In this document: positions 25,136 through 33,246 of the stretch, one piece after another
How positions within the stretch are numbered: position 1 is the first letter of the stretch
Layout of the letters: each line of letters begins with the position of its first letter
Origin: JALEFZ01 sp039817415
GTDB taxonomy: Bacteria; Bacteroidota; Bacteroidia; J057
Assembly: GCA_039817415.1 (NCBI GenBank)
Contig: JBCBVV010000035.1
Location: forward strand, 4,952 to 68,951
Direction: 5' to 3'
Length of the DNA stretch: 64,000 nt
Notes under the pieces: generated by a model
Database searches by the model: none
What the model was told of the DNA's origin: nothing
Seen by the model: the letters and a program-made list of their open reading frames with translations, nothing else
Program-made: the position numbers and the translations under genes

Positions 25136-25858
25136 ATGAAACATATTTACACCCTTATAATCACTTCCCTTCTGCTTATCAGTGGCCTTCATGCCCAGGA
25201 CTTTAAGTTCGCTTTTGCAGCCCCTGATACATTCCTCCTACCCTCAGGAGATGTCAATGGATTGACAGTTTACTTCGAGCTCACCAATACGGGTTCTGAT
25301 TCTGTAGAGCTGTTTGCTAACAGAATCTCCAACGATCTCGTATCGGGTCAGGATTCTTATTTTTGTTGGGATTTGTGTTATGGTCCTGCCAAAGACTCTG
25401 CGGATGGTGCTATTATGATTGCCCCTGGCGATACGACCAATTTCGCTCAGTATGTTCAGCTCTTATCTAATGGAGTTGATGGAAAGAGTTCAGTTACCAT
25501 GGACTTTGTGAATGCAAACGATACTTCTCAAAGAATCGCTCGTACGTATCACTTCTTTGTAGGAGGTGCTGTAACAAGCAACGAAAGAATCGATTTGTCT
25601 CAGGCTGGCTTGACTAAAATCTTTCCAAACCCTGCGAATACCCATATGAATATCTCCTATGAACTTCCTACAAATATTCATCAGGGACACATTCGCATTG
25701 TAAACTTGATTGGTGCAAGTGTTGCTAACCATGCGGTTACTTCCTCCAATGACAACCTAACGATCTCTACAGCTTCGCTGCCATCAGGTTTGTACTTTGC
25801 CAACCTGATTGTAGGAGACCAGAGCGTAGCCTCTAAAAAATTCGTAGTTTCCCACTAA
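25136..25858 (+). CDS. Small secreted protein with T9SS sorting domain
   Basis: 240 residues from the ATG at 25136, which gives a clean signal peptide (MKHIYTLIITSLLLISGLHA). An Ig-like beta domain follows at about 22-150 (FKFAFAAPDTFLLPSGDVNG; GDTTNFAQYVQLLSNG), with two close Cys (CWDLC) that may form a disulfide. The last 75 residues are a T9SS type A sorting domain (IFPNPANTHMNISYEL ... GLYFANLIV). The gene is followed by a strong terminator whose T run ends three bases before the xseA start codon. Function unknown; a small surface adhesin or binding protein is possible. Confidence 0.8.
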   Translation: MKHIYTLIITSLLLISGLHAQDFKFAFAAPDTFLLPSGDVNGLTVYFELTNTGSDSVELFANRISNDLVSGQDSYFCWDLCYGPAKDSADGAIMIAPGDTTNFAQYVQLLSNGVDGKSSVTMDFVNANDTSQRIARTYHFFVGGAVTSNERIDLSQAGLTKIFPNPANTHMNISYELPTNIHQGHIRIVNLIGASVANHAVTSSNDNLTISTASLPSGLYFANLIVGDQSVASKKFVVSH

Positions 25859-25880
25859 GGTTCTACAACATAATATATCC

Positions 25881-25907
25881 AGGCGGACCTCGTGTCCGCC
25901 TTTTTTT
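25881..25907 (+). terminator. Rho-independent terminator abutting the xseA start codon
   Basis: Hairpin AGGCGGAC / GTCCGCCT (loop CTCGT) then seven T, ending at 25907. The xseA ATG is at 25910. It ends the upstream T9SS gene, but it also covers any leader of xseA. Confidence 0.9.
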
Positions 25908-25909
25908 AT

Positions 25910-27172
25910 ATGGAAAAGCAGGTTTATTCAGTTGGGGAGATCACCCATTATATCAAGCATCTCTTGGAGGAAAATAATCATCTGAAAGGAGTGAGTATTT
26001 CTGGAGAGGTATCAAACATTACCTATCATAGGTCTGGGCATGTGTATTTCAGCATCAAAGATCCACAGGCAACCATGAGCTGTGTAATGTTTAAAGGCTA
26101 TGCCCAGTACGCAGTTCGAATGAAAGATGGAGACAAGGTGGTGGTCAAAGGAAATATGTCCGTATATGCGCCAAGAGGGAACTATCAGCTGATGGTTCAG
26201 TCTGTCAAAAAACAAGGACTGGGAGACCTCTATCAGCAGTTTTTGGTGATGAAAGGCAAATTGGAAAAGGAAGGGCTGTTTGATGAAGACCATAAACAGG
26301 ATATTCCTCTGATTCCATCAAAAATTGTGGTCCTTACCTCCGCCACGGGTGCCGCTATTCGAGATATCCTTCAAACCTTAAAAAGAAGGTACAATCGAGG
26401 CGAGGTCGTGCTTATACCTACCGTTGTGCAAGGGAGTTTTGGAGCAGCCTCCATCGTCAAAAACCTTCAGATCGCAGACGAACTGGAAGCTGACGTTGTC
26501 ATTTTGGCTCGAGGAGGAGGAAGCATAGAAGATTTATGGAATTTCAATGAGGAGGAAGTGGCTAGGGCAGTGTATGAGATGAAAACCCCTGTGGTGAGTG
26601 GGGTAGGCCATGAATCTGATTTTACCATCGTCGACTTTGTCGCGGACTTAAGAGCTTCTACCCCTACAGCTGCCGCTGAAAAAGTAGCCCCAGACCTGTC
26701 TGCTATTCAGCATACGCTAGATGAGTATTCCAATCAACTTGTAAGGAGCTTGCAACACTTTGTGGATTTTAAGCGCCAGGTTCTAGACGATTATGAAAGC
26801 CGTCTGAAGGAAAGTGTCCAGCGAGGAACCCTTGAAAAGGGGCATGAACTAGCCCAACTTCAGCAAGGCATGGAACAGCAAATAAAACGTAGCCTGCAGG
26901 AAAAGGTATTCCAACTTTCCCAATACAAGCAGGAACTCAAAGAAGGTGTTCACAAAGGCTTGAAAGAGGCAAGACATGAATTGGACTTGATGGCCACCAA
27001 ATTGAAGGGAATGGATGTGAGTCATGTCCTCAAACAGGGATATACCCTTACCCTAAAAGAAGGGAAAGTCTTGAAAAACGTAGACAAACTGAAGGAAGGA
27101 GAAGAAATCGAGACTGTTTTTGAGAAAGGTAGAACCACATCAACACTGACAAAGATTCAAAACAACGAATAA
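25910..27172 (+). CDS. xseA: Exodeoxyribonuclease VII large subunit
   Basis: 420 residues from the ATG at 25910 (MEKQVYSVGEITHYIK); the longer frame upstream runs through a terminator and is not credible. An N-terminal OB-fold (about 5-100, containing VSISGEVSNITYHRSGHVYF) is followed by the catalytic domain with VLTSATGAAIRDIL, ILARGGGSIEDLWNFNEE and GVGHESDFTIVDFVADLRASTPTAA segments (split here as separate motifs), and by long helical coiled coils to the C-terminus. With XseB it degrades single-stranded DNA from both ends. xseB follows after four bases, so the pair is an operon. The start codon directly follows a terminator, so how it is transcribed is unclear. Confidence 0.97.
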   Translation: MEKQVYSVGEITHYIKHLLEENNHLKGVSISGEVSNITYHRSGHVYFSIKDPQATMSCVMFKGYAQYAVRMKDGDKVVVKGNMSVYAPRGNYQLMVQSVKKQGLGDLYQQFLVMKGKLEKEGLFDEDHKQDIPLIPSKIVVLTSATGAAIRDILQTLKRRYNRGEVVLIPTVVQGSFGAASIVKNLQIADELEADVVILARGGGSIEDLWNFNEEEVARAVYEMKTPVVSGVGHESDFTIVDFVADLRASTPTAAAEKVAPDLSAIQHTLDEYSNQLVRSLQHFVDFKRQVLDDYESRLKESVQRGTLEKGHELAQLQQGMEQQIKRSLQEKVFQLSQYKQELKEGVHKGLKEARHELDLMATKLKGMDVSHVLKQGYTLTLKEGKVLKNVDKLKEGEEIETVFEKGRTTSTLTKIQNNE

Positions 27173-27176
27173 AATT

Positions 27177-27389
27177 ATGAGTGAGGAAAAAGCATTTTCA
27201 CTAGAAGAAAGCCTGCAGGAAATCAGGGATATATTGGAAGAAATGCAGAAAGGTATTTCGGATTTCGATAAGCAAATGAAGTTGTTTAAAAGAGGAAATG
27301 AGTTGGTAGATAGCTGTCGAAAATACCTCGATGCAGCAGAAATGAGTATTCAGCAGCTGGTTGATGGAGAGCTGAAGGAGTTGGAATAA
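27177..27389 (+). CDS. xseB: Exodeoxyribonuclease VII small subunit
   Basis: 70 residues, the usual size for XseB. It is a two-helix coiled-coil protein with the family pattern SLEESLQEIRDILEEMQKG ... EMSIQQLVDG. Several copies bind the C-terminal arms of XseA to form the active exonuclease VII. It begins four bases after xseA, so the two are surely cotranscribed and probably translationally linked. The convergent sulfotransferase-like gene begins 22 bases downstream. Confidence 0.95.
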   Translation: MSEEKAFSLEESLQEIRDILEEMQKGISDFDKQMKLFKRGNELVDSCRKYLDAAEMSIQQLVDGELKELE

Positions 27390-27410
27390 GAAAATTACTC
27401 AGGAAACTAC

Positions 27411-28010
27411 TTAGGTTTTGTTGTAATGCGGAAAGTCCAATTGATCAGTCGGTTTACCAAGAAAGTCGGCCAACTTTTTGAACCCTCCCTTTTCCCTGAT
27501 GTTTAGGACAATAAAATCTTGACTGGGGCGATCTTTGAAGTACTCAAAGACAAAATCTTTGTGTGCTTGAAACTTTTGAAGGGCTTTGTCTATGTCTGGA
27601 TACTGATCAGTCAGTTTGTGGTGCCAGTTGTAGTAAGATTTTTTCCAGGACTCCTCATCTCGTTCTAGGTAAATGAATTTACTTTGGGGAAAGGTTTCGT
27701 CTAACAAGGGAATCATGTCCTCCAGTAGCCAAGGCAGATCGTCTACAGAATCGAACTTAGCGGTGTAGGCTAGCACTTTATCCAAATGTCCTTCCTTATA
27801 GTATTTACGCCATACTTTCTTATTGAAGGAGCTATTCCTATAACCCAGTATCTCAAGTGATTTTCCTAAGGAAGTCGTACCGGTTTTGTTATAGCCTATA
27901 CAAAAGACTTTGCTATCATACCTTGCCTTTCTAAGAGCAATAGATAGATCATGCTTGGTTTCTGCAGCTTTGTGTATGATCCTAGATATCATCAGTTCAT
28001 CAAAATTCAA
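27411..28010 (-). CDS. Sulfotransferase-family protein
   Basis: 199 residues without a signal peptide. The N-terminal part has the 5'-phosphosulfate-binding loop of sulfotransferases (FCIGYNKTGTTSLGKSLEIL), a P-loop variant that grips PAPS. A later SKFIYLERDEESWKKSY segment matches the 3'-phosphate-binding strand with its Arg. These enzymes move sulfate from PAPS to alcohols or sugars; a bacterial acceptor could be a cell-surface glycan or lipid. It is shorter than most, yet both PAPS motifs are present. Single gene, convergent with xseB. Confidence 0.82.
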   Translation of the reverse strand: MNFDELMISRIIHKAAETKHDLSIALRKARYDSKVFCIGYNKTGTTSLGKSLEILGYRNSSFNKKVWRKYYKEGHLDKVLAYTAKFDSVDDLPWLLEDMIPLLDETFPQSKFIYLERDEESWKKSYYNWHHKLTDQYPDIDKALQKFQAHKDFVFEYFKDRPSQDFIVLNIREKGGFKKLADFLGKPTDQLDFPHYNKT

Positions 28011-28196
28011 TCGCCATCCTTAAAGGAAGTGATTTCAGGGAATAAGTTCGAATAATTCAACTTTTAAATCTTACAGAAAGAATCTCAAGCGGGAACACCT
28101 TTTCCACAGTTTGTGAATCAATTGTCTTCTTTCCTATGAATGAAAATTTAGTACCTTTATTACGTATGACCATTCTTGTATAATTAGCGTATTTAG

Positions 28197-28586
28197 ATGA
28201 CAGTTCAAGGAAAACTTCACAAAAAATTTGATACACAGCAGGTAACAGCAACTTTCCAGAAGAGGGAGTTTGTAATAGAATATGTCGATGGCAATCCTAT
28301 GTATCCTCAATATATCCTGTTTCAATTGATCCAGGATAAATGTAACCTGTTGGATAACGTTGCTGAGGGATCAGAAATTAGCATTGATTTCAACCTACGT
28401 GGGCGTTCGTGGAACCCTCCTCAAGGAGGTGAAACCAGATACTTCAATAGCCTGGATGCTTGGAGAATTAATCCTGTTCAGCAGACAGTACCTCCTTCCA
28501 ATGACTTCCCAACTCCACCTCCTCCAGCTCCTATGGGAGACGCGATTGACGCGACAAGCATGGATGACGATGATCTTCCCTTCTAA
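28197..28586 (+). CDS. DUF3127 OB-fold protein with SSB-like acidic tip
   Basis: 129 residues. An OB-fold DUF3127 domain spans about 1-100 (VQGKLHKKFDTQQVTATFQ; FVIEYVDGNPMYPQYILFQL). A proline-rich linker follows, and the protein ends in DDDLPF. That tip is nearly the same as the C-terminal DDDIPF of single-stranded DNA-binding protein, which docks many DNA repair proteins including RecQ in other bacteria. The fold and tip suggest a small ssDNA-binding or recruiter protein. The start is the ATG at 28197. A terminator follows, and recQ lies about 0.9 kb downstream. Confidence 0.88.
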   Translation: MTVQGKLHKKFDTQQVTATFQKREFVIEYVDGNPMYPQYILFQLIQDKCNLLDNVAEGSEISIDFNLRGRSWNPPQGGETRYFNSLDAWRINPVQQTVPPSNDFPTPPPPAPMGDAIDATSMDDDDLPF

Positions 28587-28935
28587 CATGGTTGGTATTT
28601 GTAAGATTGTGGCGTATTAATTCGCATATTTCTTACACCATTAAAATAATCACTGAGTATCTCCTAGCATCTTTATGCTTGATACTCAGTTTTTTTATGA
28701 ATCTAGAAGCCAGATTATAACCAATATTCAAACATTTTATTTTTAATAAATATCGAATTGTAGAGGAAATAATTGTAGAAGATTTGATTATTTTTTCGTA
28801 AAAAAAACAAAAAGAACAGATATCTTACATTCTGTGGATAAGCTCCAAAATCCATGGAAAAGCCCAAAGTTGCAAATGGCGTTTATTTTCCAAATTTTAG
28901 AGTCCAACAAAAGGTTAATCAATAGAAAAAATAAT
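28587..28935. other. Intergenic region with one terminator and an AT-rich leader
   Basis: Holds the terminator at 28653-28696; the rest, to 28935, is AT-rich, presumably leader and promoter of the response regulator gene. No exact TAnnTTTG box and no credible ORF seen. Confidence 0.5.
28653..28696 (+). terminator. Long-stem rho-independent terminator after the DUF3127 gene
   Basis: CTGAGTATC / GATACTCAG outer stem enclosing a second AGCAT / ATGCT stem (loop CTTT), followed by seven T. Confidence 0.9.
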
Positions 28936-29328
28936 ATGGCTCAGTACAAAAGCGTGATGCTGGTTGATGACAATGAGATTGATAATATCATCAACGAGAA
29001 GATTATTGAAGCGAATTCCTTTGCCGAAAACATCCTTGTATTCCAGACCGGGCAGGAGGCCCTTGATTACCTTAAAGATAAGCAGGATAAGGAGCAGGAG
29101 CTACCTGAAATTGTTTTTCTGGATATCAACATGCCTATCATGGATGGCTTCCAGTTCTTGGAAGACTTCGAGCAATTCTCCGAAATGGTGCTTGACAAGT
29201 GTAAAATCATCATGTTGAGTTCATCCATTAGCCCTAAAGATATTGACCGTGCTGCTAGTAGCAGATATGTTAAAAAGTACCTTAATAAGCCACTAAACGC
29301 ACGTTACCTGGAGGCAATTACTGTCTAA
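28936..29328 (+). CDS. Single-domain response regulator (CheY-like)
   Basis: 130 residues from the ATG at 28936 (MAQYKSVMLVDDNE); codons upstream do not resemble the family. The whole protein is a receiver domain: the acidic pair DD near the N-terminus, the phosphoacceptor Asp in FLDINMPIMDG, the Ser in IIMLSSS and the Lys of YLNKPL. There is no output domain, so it must signal through a partner protein, for example in a phosphorelay. The cognate kinase is not adjacent. The gene is monocistronic between two terminators. Confidence 0.93.
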   Translation: MAQYKSVMLVDDNEIDNIINEKIIEANSFAENILVFQTGQEALDYLKDKQDKEQELPEIVFLDINMPIMDGFQFLEDFEQFSEMVLDKCKIIMLSSSISPKDIDRAASSRYVKKYLNKPLNARYLEAITV

Positions 29329-29367
29329 GCCAGTCTCTGATTCTAGAAAAATTTGTACTTCATATGG

Positions 29368-29390
29368 AAGCTGGCCTTGGCCAGCTTTTT
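29368..29390 (+). terminator. Rho-independent terminator after the response regulator
   Basis: AAGCTGGCC / GGCCAGCTT hairpin with a tiny loop and a T run, upstream of recQ. Confidence 0.88.
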
Positions 29391-29423
29391 TCATTTTTCT
29401 TTCCTTTAGCGATTCCTTGCTTT

Positions 29424-29431
29424 TATCTTTG
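29424..29431 (+). promoter_or_regulatory. TAnnTTTG box five bases before the recQ start codon
   Basis: TATCTTTG at 29424-29431 fits the -7 box of Bacteroidota promoters. With the ATG at 29437 the message would be leaderless. A clear -33 TTG is missing (only a T-rich stretch lies at about the right distance), so this is a weak call. Confidence 0.3.
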
Positions 29432-29436
29432 GGTGC

Positions 29437-31353
29437 ATGTCCACCAAAAATCCGCTCGACATCCTCAAGCAGTACTGGGGCTTTCCAAGTTTTCGTAAGC
29501 CGCAAGATCAGATTATCCAATCCGTTCTGGAAGGGCATGATACCCTTGCCCTTTTGCCTACTGGTGGAGGAAAATCCATTTGCTTTCAGGTACCTGGACT
29601 TTGTCTGGAAGGAATGACCATCGTCATTTCTCCTTTGATCGCCTTGATGCAAGATCAGGTAGAGCGACTCAATCAATTAGGTATTCCAGCTGCTTTTGTC
29701 AATTCCTCGATGAATTATCATCAGATTGACATGAGGCTGGAAAAAGCCATGAATGGGGAGATTAAGTTCCTATATATTGCTCCTGAGCGAATCGCTTCAG
29801 AGATGTTTCAGCTTCGCCTGAATAAGATGCCAGTTTCTTTGCTCGCAGTAGACGAAGCACATTGTATCAGCCAATGGGGATATGATTTTAGACCTGCCTA
29901 CCTCAACATAGCTGAAATCAGAGAGAGCAAACCCGATATTCCCGTTATCGCCCTGACAGCTTCGGCTACTCCTAGTGTCAAACAGGATATCTTGGAGAAA
30001 CTGGACATGAAAGAGCCAAAAGCATTTAGCAAGAGCTTTAGACGTGAAAACCTAAGGTATTTTGTGTTAGAGGATGAACAGGTAGCTGCTAGGGTTCTGG
30101 ATATTTGCCAAAAAACCAAGGGTACAGGCATTGTGTATGCCAGAACAAGGCGGCTTACTGAGCACCTTGCCAATATGCTTAAGCAGCGGCATATCTCCGC
30201 TGAAGCCTATCATGGTGGACTGAAAATGTCCCAAAGAAGCGACATTCAACAGGCATGGTTGGAAAACAGAACCCGAATCATTTGTGCGACAAATGCCTTC
30301 GGGATGGGAATCGATAAGCCAGACGTACGCTTTGTCATTCATCATAACCTTCCTTTTGACTTGGAATCATATTACCAAGAAGCTGGAAGAGGAGGAAGAG
30401 ATGGACAAACGGCTCTCGCTATTGCTTTCCAGAATCCAGTAGATATGGCGGATCTCTCCAGATGGAGCCAGCAGAAATATCCTTCTTGGGAACAGTTGAC
30501 AAAGCACTATCAATTTCTTTGCGATCACTATCAGATTCCCAACCAAGGTGTTGTTAATAAATCGGTAGGCTTTAGTATCAGTGAATTGGCAGCTGCAAGT
30601 GGCGATTCAGCTATGTCGCTTTACGCCTCCCTGAAAATTCTTCATAACGAAGGAATACTTGAGTTCAACGAAGACAGTGATGACTTTGCCTATGTTCAAG
30701 TGCTTGTCCACCCTTCGACTTTGCTCCTTTTTAAGGAAAATCATCCTCGTTTAGCTGAATTCATCGATTTTCTTCTCAGGAATACCGGAGGAGAAGTATA
30801 TAACCAAGAAGTAAGGTTCCTGCTCCATGATTGGGGGAGAAAATTAAGGTTGCCGCCCTTGGAGGTACATCATAATCTCAGCCATCTGGCCAAGTTAGAT
30901 TTGCTTCAATACATACCTTCATCAGGAGAACCTACCATCCGCTTTTTTCAGCCAAAAAAGCCTCTTAACCCCAAATTGATCAACTGGGATAAATATACTT
31001 TCCTTCAGGAGCAGCAGGGAAAGAGACTTTCTGCTATGATGTCCTATGTCAAAGACGAAAAAACCTGTAGAAGCCTCCTTATTCAGCGGTATTTTGGGGA
31101 AGAAAGTAATGAGGTGTGCGGTAAATGTGATATTTGTATCGGGAGAAAAAAGGGAAAGTTATCTAAGGGTGAGTTTCAGACTCTGATGGAAAAAATTCGG
31201 GAAAGAATAGCAAAACAATCCACTACTTATCGGCAAGCCATTTTGGAGATCAAAGGAGGTTCCCCCAGCCAGAGGGAAAGAGTGTTAAGGTATATGTTGG
31301 ATCAGAACATGGTCCAAGCGGACGACAACGGTACGCTTCACCTATTGGAGTAG
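29437..31353 (+). CDS. recQ: RecQ-family ATP-dependent DNA helicase
   Basis: 638 residues. An SF2 helicase core has motif I LLPTGGGKSICFQVP, motif II AVDEAHCISQWGYDFR, motif III LTASATP, motif V GMGIDKPDVRFVIHHNLP and motif VI YYQEAGRGGRDG. The zinc-binding subdomain follows (TCRSLLIQRYFGE and CGKCDIC, four Cys), then a short winged-helix/C-terminal region. No clear HRDC domain is visible, in line with the shorter RecQ paralogues of Bacteroidota. It unwinds DNA 3' to 5' in recombination and repair. The message may be leaderless. An SSB-like tip on the nearby DUF3127 protein makes an interaction conceivable. Confidence 0.95.
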   Translation: MSTKNPLDILKQYWGFPSFRKPQDQIIQSVLEGHDTLALLPTGGGKSICFQVPGLCLEGMTIVISPLIALMQDQVERLNQLGIPAAFVNSSMNYHQIDMRLEKAMNGEIKFLYIAPERIASEMFQLRLNKMPVSLLAVDEAHCISQWGYDFRPAYLNIAEIRESKPDIPVIALTASATPSVKQDILEKLDMKEPKAFSKSFRRENLRYFVLEDEQVAARVLDICQKTKGTGIVYARTRRLTEHLANMLKQRHISAEAYHGGLKMSQRSDIQQAWLENRTRIICATNAFGMGIDKPDVRFVIHHNLPFDLESYYQEAGRGGRDGQTALAIAFQNPVDMADLSRWSQQKYPSWEQLTKHYQFLCDHYQIPNQGVVNKSVGFSISELAAASGDSAMSLYASLKILHNEGILEFNEDSDDFAYVQVLVHPSTLLLFKENHPRLAEFIDFLLRNTGGEVYNQEVRFLLHDWGRKLRLPPLEVHHNLSHLAKLDLLQYIPSSGEPTIRFFQPKKPLNPKLINWDKYTFLQEQQGKRLSAMMSYVKDEKTCRSLLIQRYFGEESNEVCGKCDICIGRKKGKLSKGEFQTLMEKIRERIAKQSTTYRQAILEIKGGSPSQRERVLRYMLDQNMVQADDNGTLHLLE

Positions 31354-31451
31354 AGAACGATCATATATTAATCCAAAAAACTTAAGGGATTTTTAACCAT
31401 TCATAGCTTATCTTGCGTATTTGTAAATATTTTGCAGAAACATATTAAAAA

Positions 31452-32243
31452 ATGAAAACAGCCATAATTGGATGCGGCAACCTCGGAAAGGCCTTGGCTA
31501 GAGGAATGGTAGAGTCAGGGATGATTGAAGCCAATCATTTATTTGCCACAAGGAGGAATGTGCATGCTTTAGAAGAGCTAAAGGCACTTGGTATCCATAC
31601 AATGTCTTCCAATCAGGAAGCTACAAAGCAAGCTGATCTGATCATTTTGGCTGTTAAACCCTGGAAGGTAGTGGAGGTCATTGAGGAAATTCGCCCCTTG
31701 CTCGTGGCGGGCCGTCATATGCTGGTCTCAGTTGCTACAGGGATCACGATGGGAGAAATGCAGGAGGCAGCTGGGATCGATTTGCCCGTTTTCAGAGCTA
31801 TGCCCAATACCGCAGCAGATGTGGGAGAGAGTATGACTTGTATTTGTCATTCCAATGCTAGCTTGGTTCAGATGGATTTGGTGGAGAAAATTTTCCAATC
31901 ACTTGGGGGAACGATTCAAATCAATGAAGAATTGATGGAAGCCGCTACCATTTTGGGAGCCTGTGGAATTGCCTACGTCATGCGCTTTATGCGTGCCATG
32001 GTACAGGGAGGTATTCAGATTGGTTTTAGCGCAAAAATGGCCAGCGAAATCGTCAACCAAACGGTAAAAGGGGCCTCAAAGCTGCTGATCGAAAGGGGAG
32101 AACACCCTGAAAATGAAATTGATAAAGTTACGACGCCTAAAGGTTGTACCATTGTGGGATTAAACGAAATGGAGCACAACGGTTTTAGCTCTTCCTTGAT
32201 CAAAGGCATTGTAGCTTCTTATGAAAAAATAGAAAGAACATAA
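31452..32243 (+). CDS. proC: Pyrroline-5-carboxylate reductase
   Basis: 263 residues, the normal length. The N-terminal Rossmann fold has the NAD(P)H motif AIIGCGNLGKALARGMVESG. The mid-protein VFRAMPNTAADVGESMTC and the C-terminal helical domain with TVKGASKLL ... PKGCTIVGLNEMEHNG carry the family signature and substrate site. The enzyme makes proline from pyrroline-5-carboxylate in the cytoplasm. It lies 98 bases after recQ with no visible terminator between them. A tiny zinc-ribbon gene follows after 52 bases. Confidence 0.95.
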   Translation: MKTAIIGCGNLGKALARGMVESGMIEANHLFATRRNVHALEELKALGIHTMSSNQEATKQADLIILAVKPWKVVEVIEEIRPLLVAGRHMLVSVATGITMGEMQEAAGIDLPVFRAMPNTAADVGESMTCICHSNASLVQMDLVEKIFQSLGGTIQINEELMEAATILGACGIAYVMRFMRAMVQGGIQIGFSAKMASEIVNQTVKGASKLLIERGEHPENEIDKVTTPKGCTIVGLNEMEHNGFSSSLIKGIVASYEKIERT

Positions 32244-32295
32244 GCCCGCCCAACATTTTTATAGGGACATTGGTTGGTTCTTCAATCAAATTTAG

Positions 32296-32463
32296 ATGAA
32301 GACCAAAACCTGTCATACTTGCCAAAAAGATTTTTCAACCCTGTACCGCGTCCAGCTGAGGAAGGGGAAAGTCTGGGTATTTGTCTGCGAAACATGCTGT
32401 AAAAAGCACCAGAAACTTCCCGCATACCGATATGGGGGAACTTGGAAAGGTTACCGACATTGA
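32296..32463 (+). CDS. Small zinc-ribbon-like protein (55 residues)
   Basis: A 55-residue ORF from ATG at 32296 to TGA at 32461. It opens MKTKTCHTCQKDFSTLYRVQ and has two Cys pairs (CHTC at 6-9 and CETCC at 31-35) about 22 residues apart, as in a zinc ribbon. It ends with a basic tail containing the turn YRYGGTWKG. The spacing of the Cys pairs, the fitting codons and the lack of any other ORF here support a real gene. Similar small ribbon proteins with a YGGTWK tail occur in Bacteroidota from what I recall, but I cannot name the family. It is 52 bases after proC and may be cotranscribed. Perhaps a nucleic-acid or ribosome-associated protein; role unknown. Confidence 0.75.
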   Translation: MKTKTCHTCQKDFSTLYRVQLRKGKVWVFVCETCCKKHQKLPAYRYGGTWKGYRH

Positions 32464-32514
32464 ATTTCATAACAATCGGGAGACCAATGAGTTAATGTTC
32501 GAAAATAGATTATT

Positions 32515-33147
32515 ATGAATAGAATATTGCTCATTTCCATTCTACTTGTAAGTACCTCCATATTTGTTTCATGTAGGGAAACAGAAGAGCCGATGTTGCC
32601 TGATAATCCTACATTTGCAGACGTTAATCTCTTACTTAATCCTGGATTTGAAGAAGGGAAGGCCGCTAATAGCATCAATCCTTTCGAAACAGATTCTATC
32701 CCAGCCAATTGGGAAGACGCCCTTGTTGGTCCTACCTATCAAGTGAGGTGGGTCAAGGATACCGCCCTTGTTGGTGAACGCTCCCTTAGACTTAGTAGCA
32801 ATTGGGTAGACCCAGCTGCCTTAGCTTATGTAGAACAAACCATTCCCTTTACCCAAAACGGAAAACGACTCAAGATATCTGCCCTTATCCAAGTTCAGGA
32901 TGTAGAAGGAGAAGGTGTGGCTTTTGAAGTATTGGGAAATACCGATGAAAATAATAACGAAGCTGAATTCACTCAAACTACAGAGATGAGAATCCCAATT
33001 AAAGGAACGGCAGGATGGACTTCCTATGGCTTTACTTCTGATCCTGTCCCTGATGGAATAACTTCTCTTACCTACCGAATTTATATGCTCAGGTCTACTA
33101 CCGGCTTTGCCTATGTAGACGAAGTTACCCTCCTGGCTGAGGAGTAA
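32515..33147 (+). CDS. Lipoprotein with carbohydrate-binding-like beta-sandwich
   Basis: 210 residues with a lipoprotein signal peptide (MNRILLISILLVSTSIFVSC). The mature part is a single beta-sandwich resembling CBM4/9-type modules: NLLLNPGFEEG at its start, GERSLRLSSNW, and a terminal TGFAYVDEVTLLAE strand, the common 'bound-ligand/galactose-binding-like' arrangement. It may bind a glycan or another surface ligand. No enzymatic motif. Cell-envelope location is clear from the lipobox. The gene is followed by the promoter of the hotdog-protein gene, so it stands alone or ends an operon. Confidence 0.7.
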   Translation: MNRILLISILLVSTSIFVSCRETEEPMLPDNPTFADVNLLLNPGFEEGKAANSINPFETDSIPANWEDALVGPTYQVRWVKDTALVGERSLRLSSNWVDPAALAYVEQTIPFTQNGKRLKISALIQVQDVEGEGVAFEVLGNTDENNNEAEFTQTTEMRIPIKGTAGWTSYGFTSDPVPDGITSLTYRIYMLRSTTGFAYVDEVTLLAEE

Positions 33148-33194
33148 GCAACAAGGACTTTGTAAGGGTTTTGTCAAGTGGTAGTATTTGTTTG

Positions 33195-33225
33195 TTGAAT
33201 TATTAGGCATAAAGGCCTAATTTTG
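33195..33225 (+). promoter_or_regulatory. Predicted promoter with overlapping inverted repeat, hotdog-protein gene
   Basis: TTG at 33195-33197 and TAATTTTG at 33218-33225 with a 20-base spacer fit the Bacteroidota consensus. An inverted repeat ATTAGGC / GCCTAAT (33202-33208 and 33215-33221) overlaps the -7 box, as a repressor operator would. Confidence 0.5.
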
Positions 33226-33246
33226 CCTCAACCAAATACTACTTCT

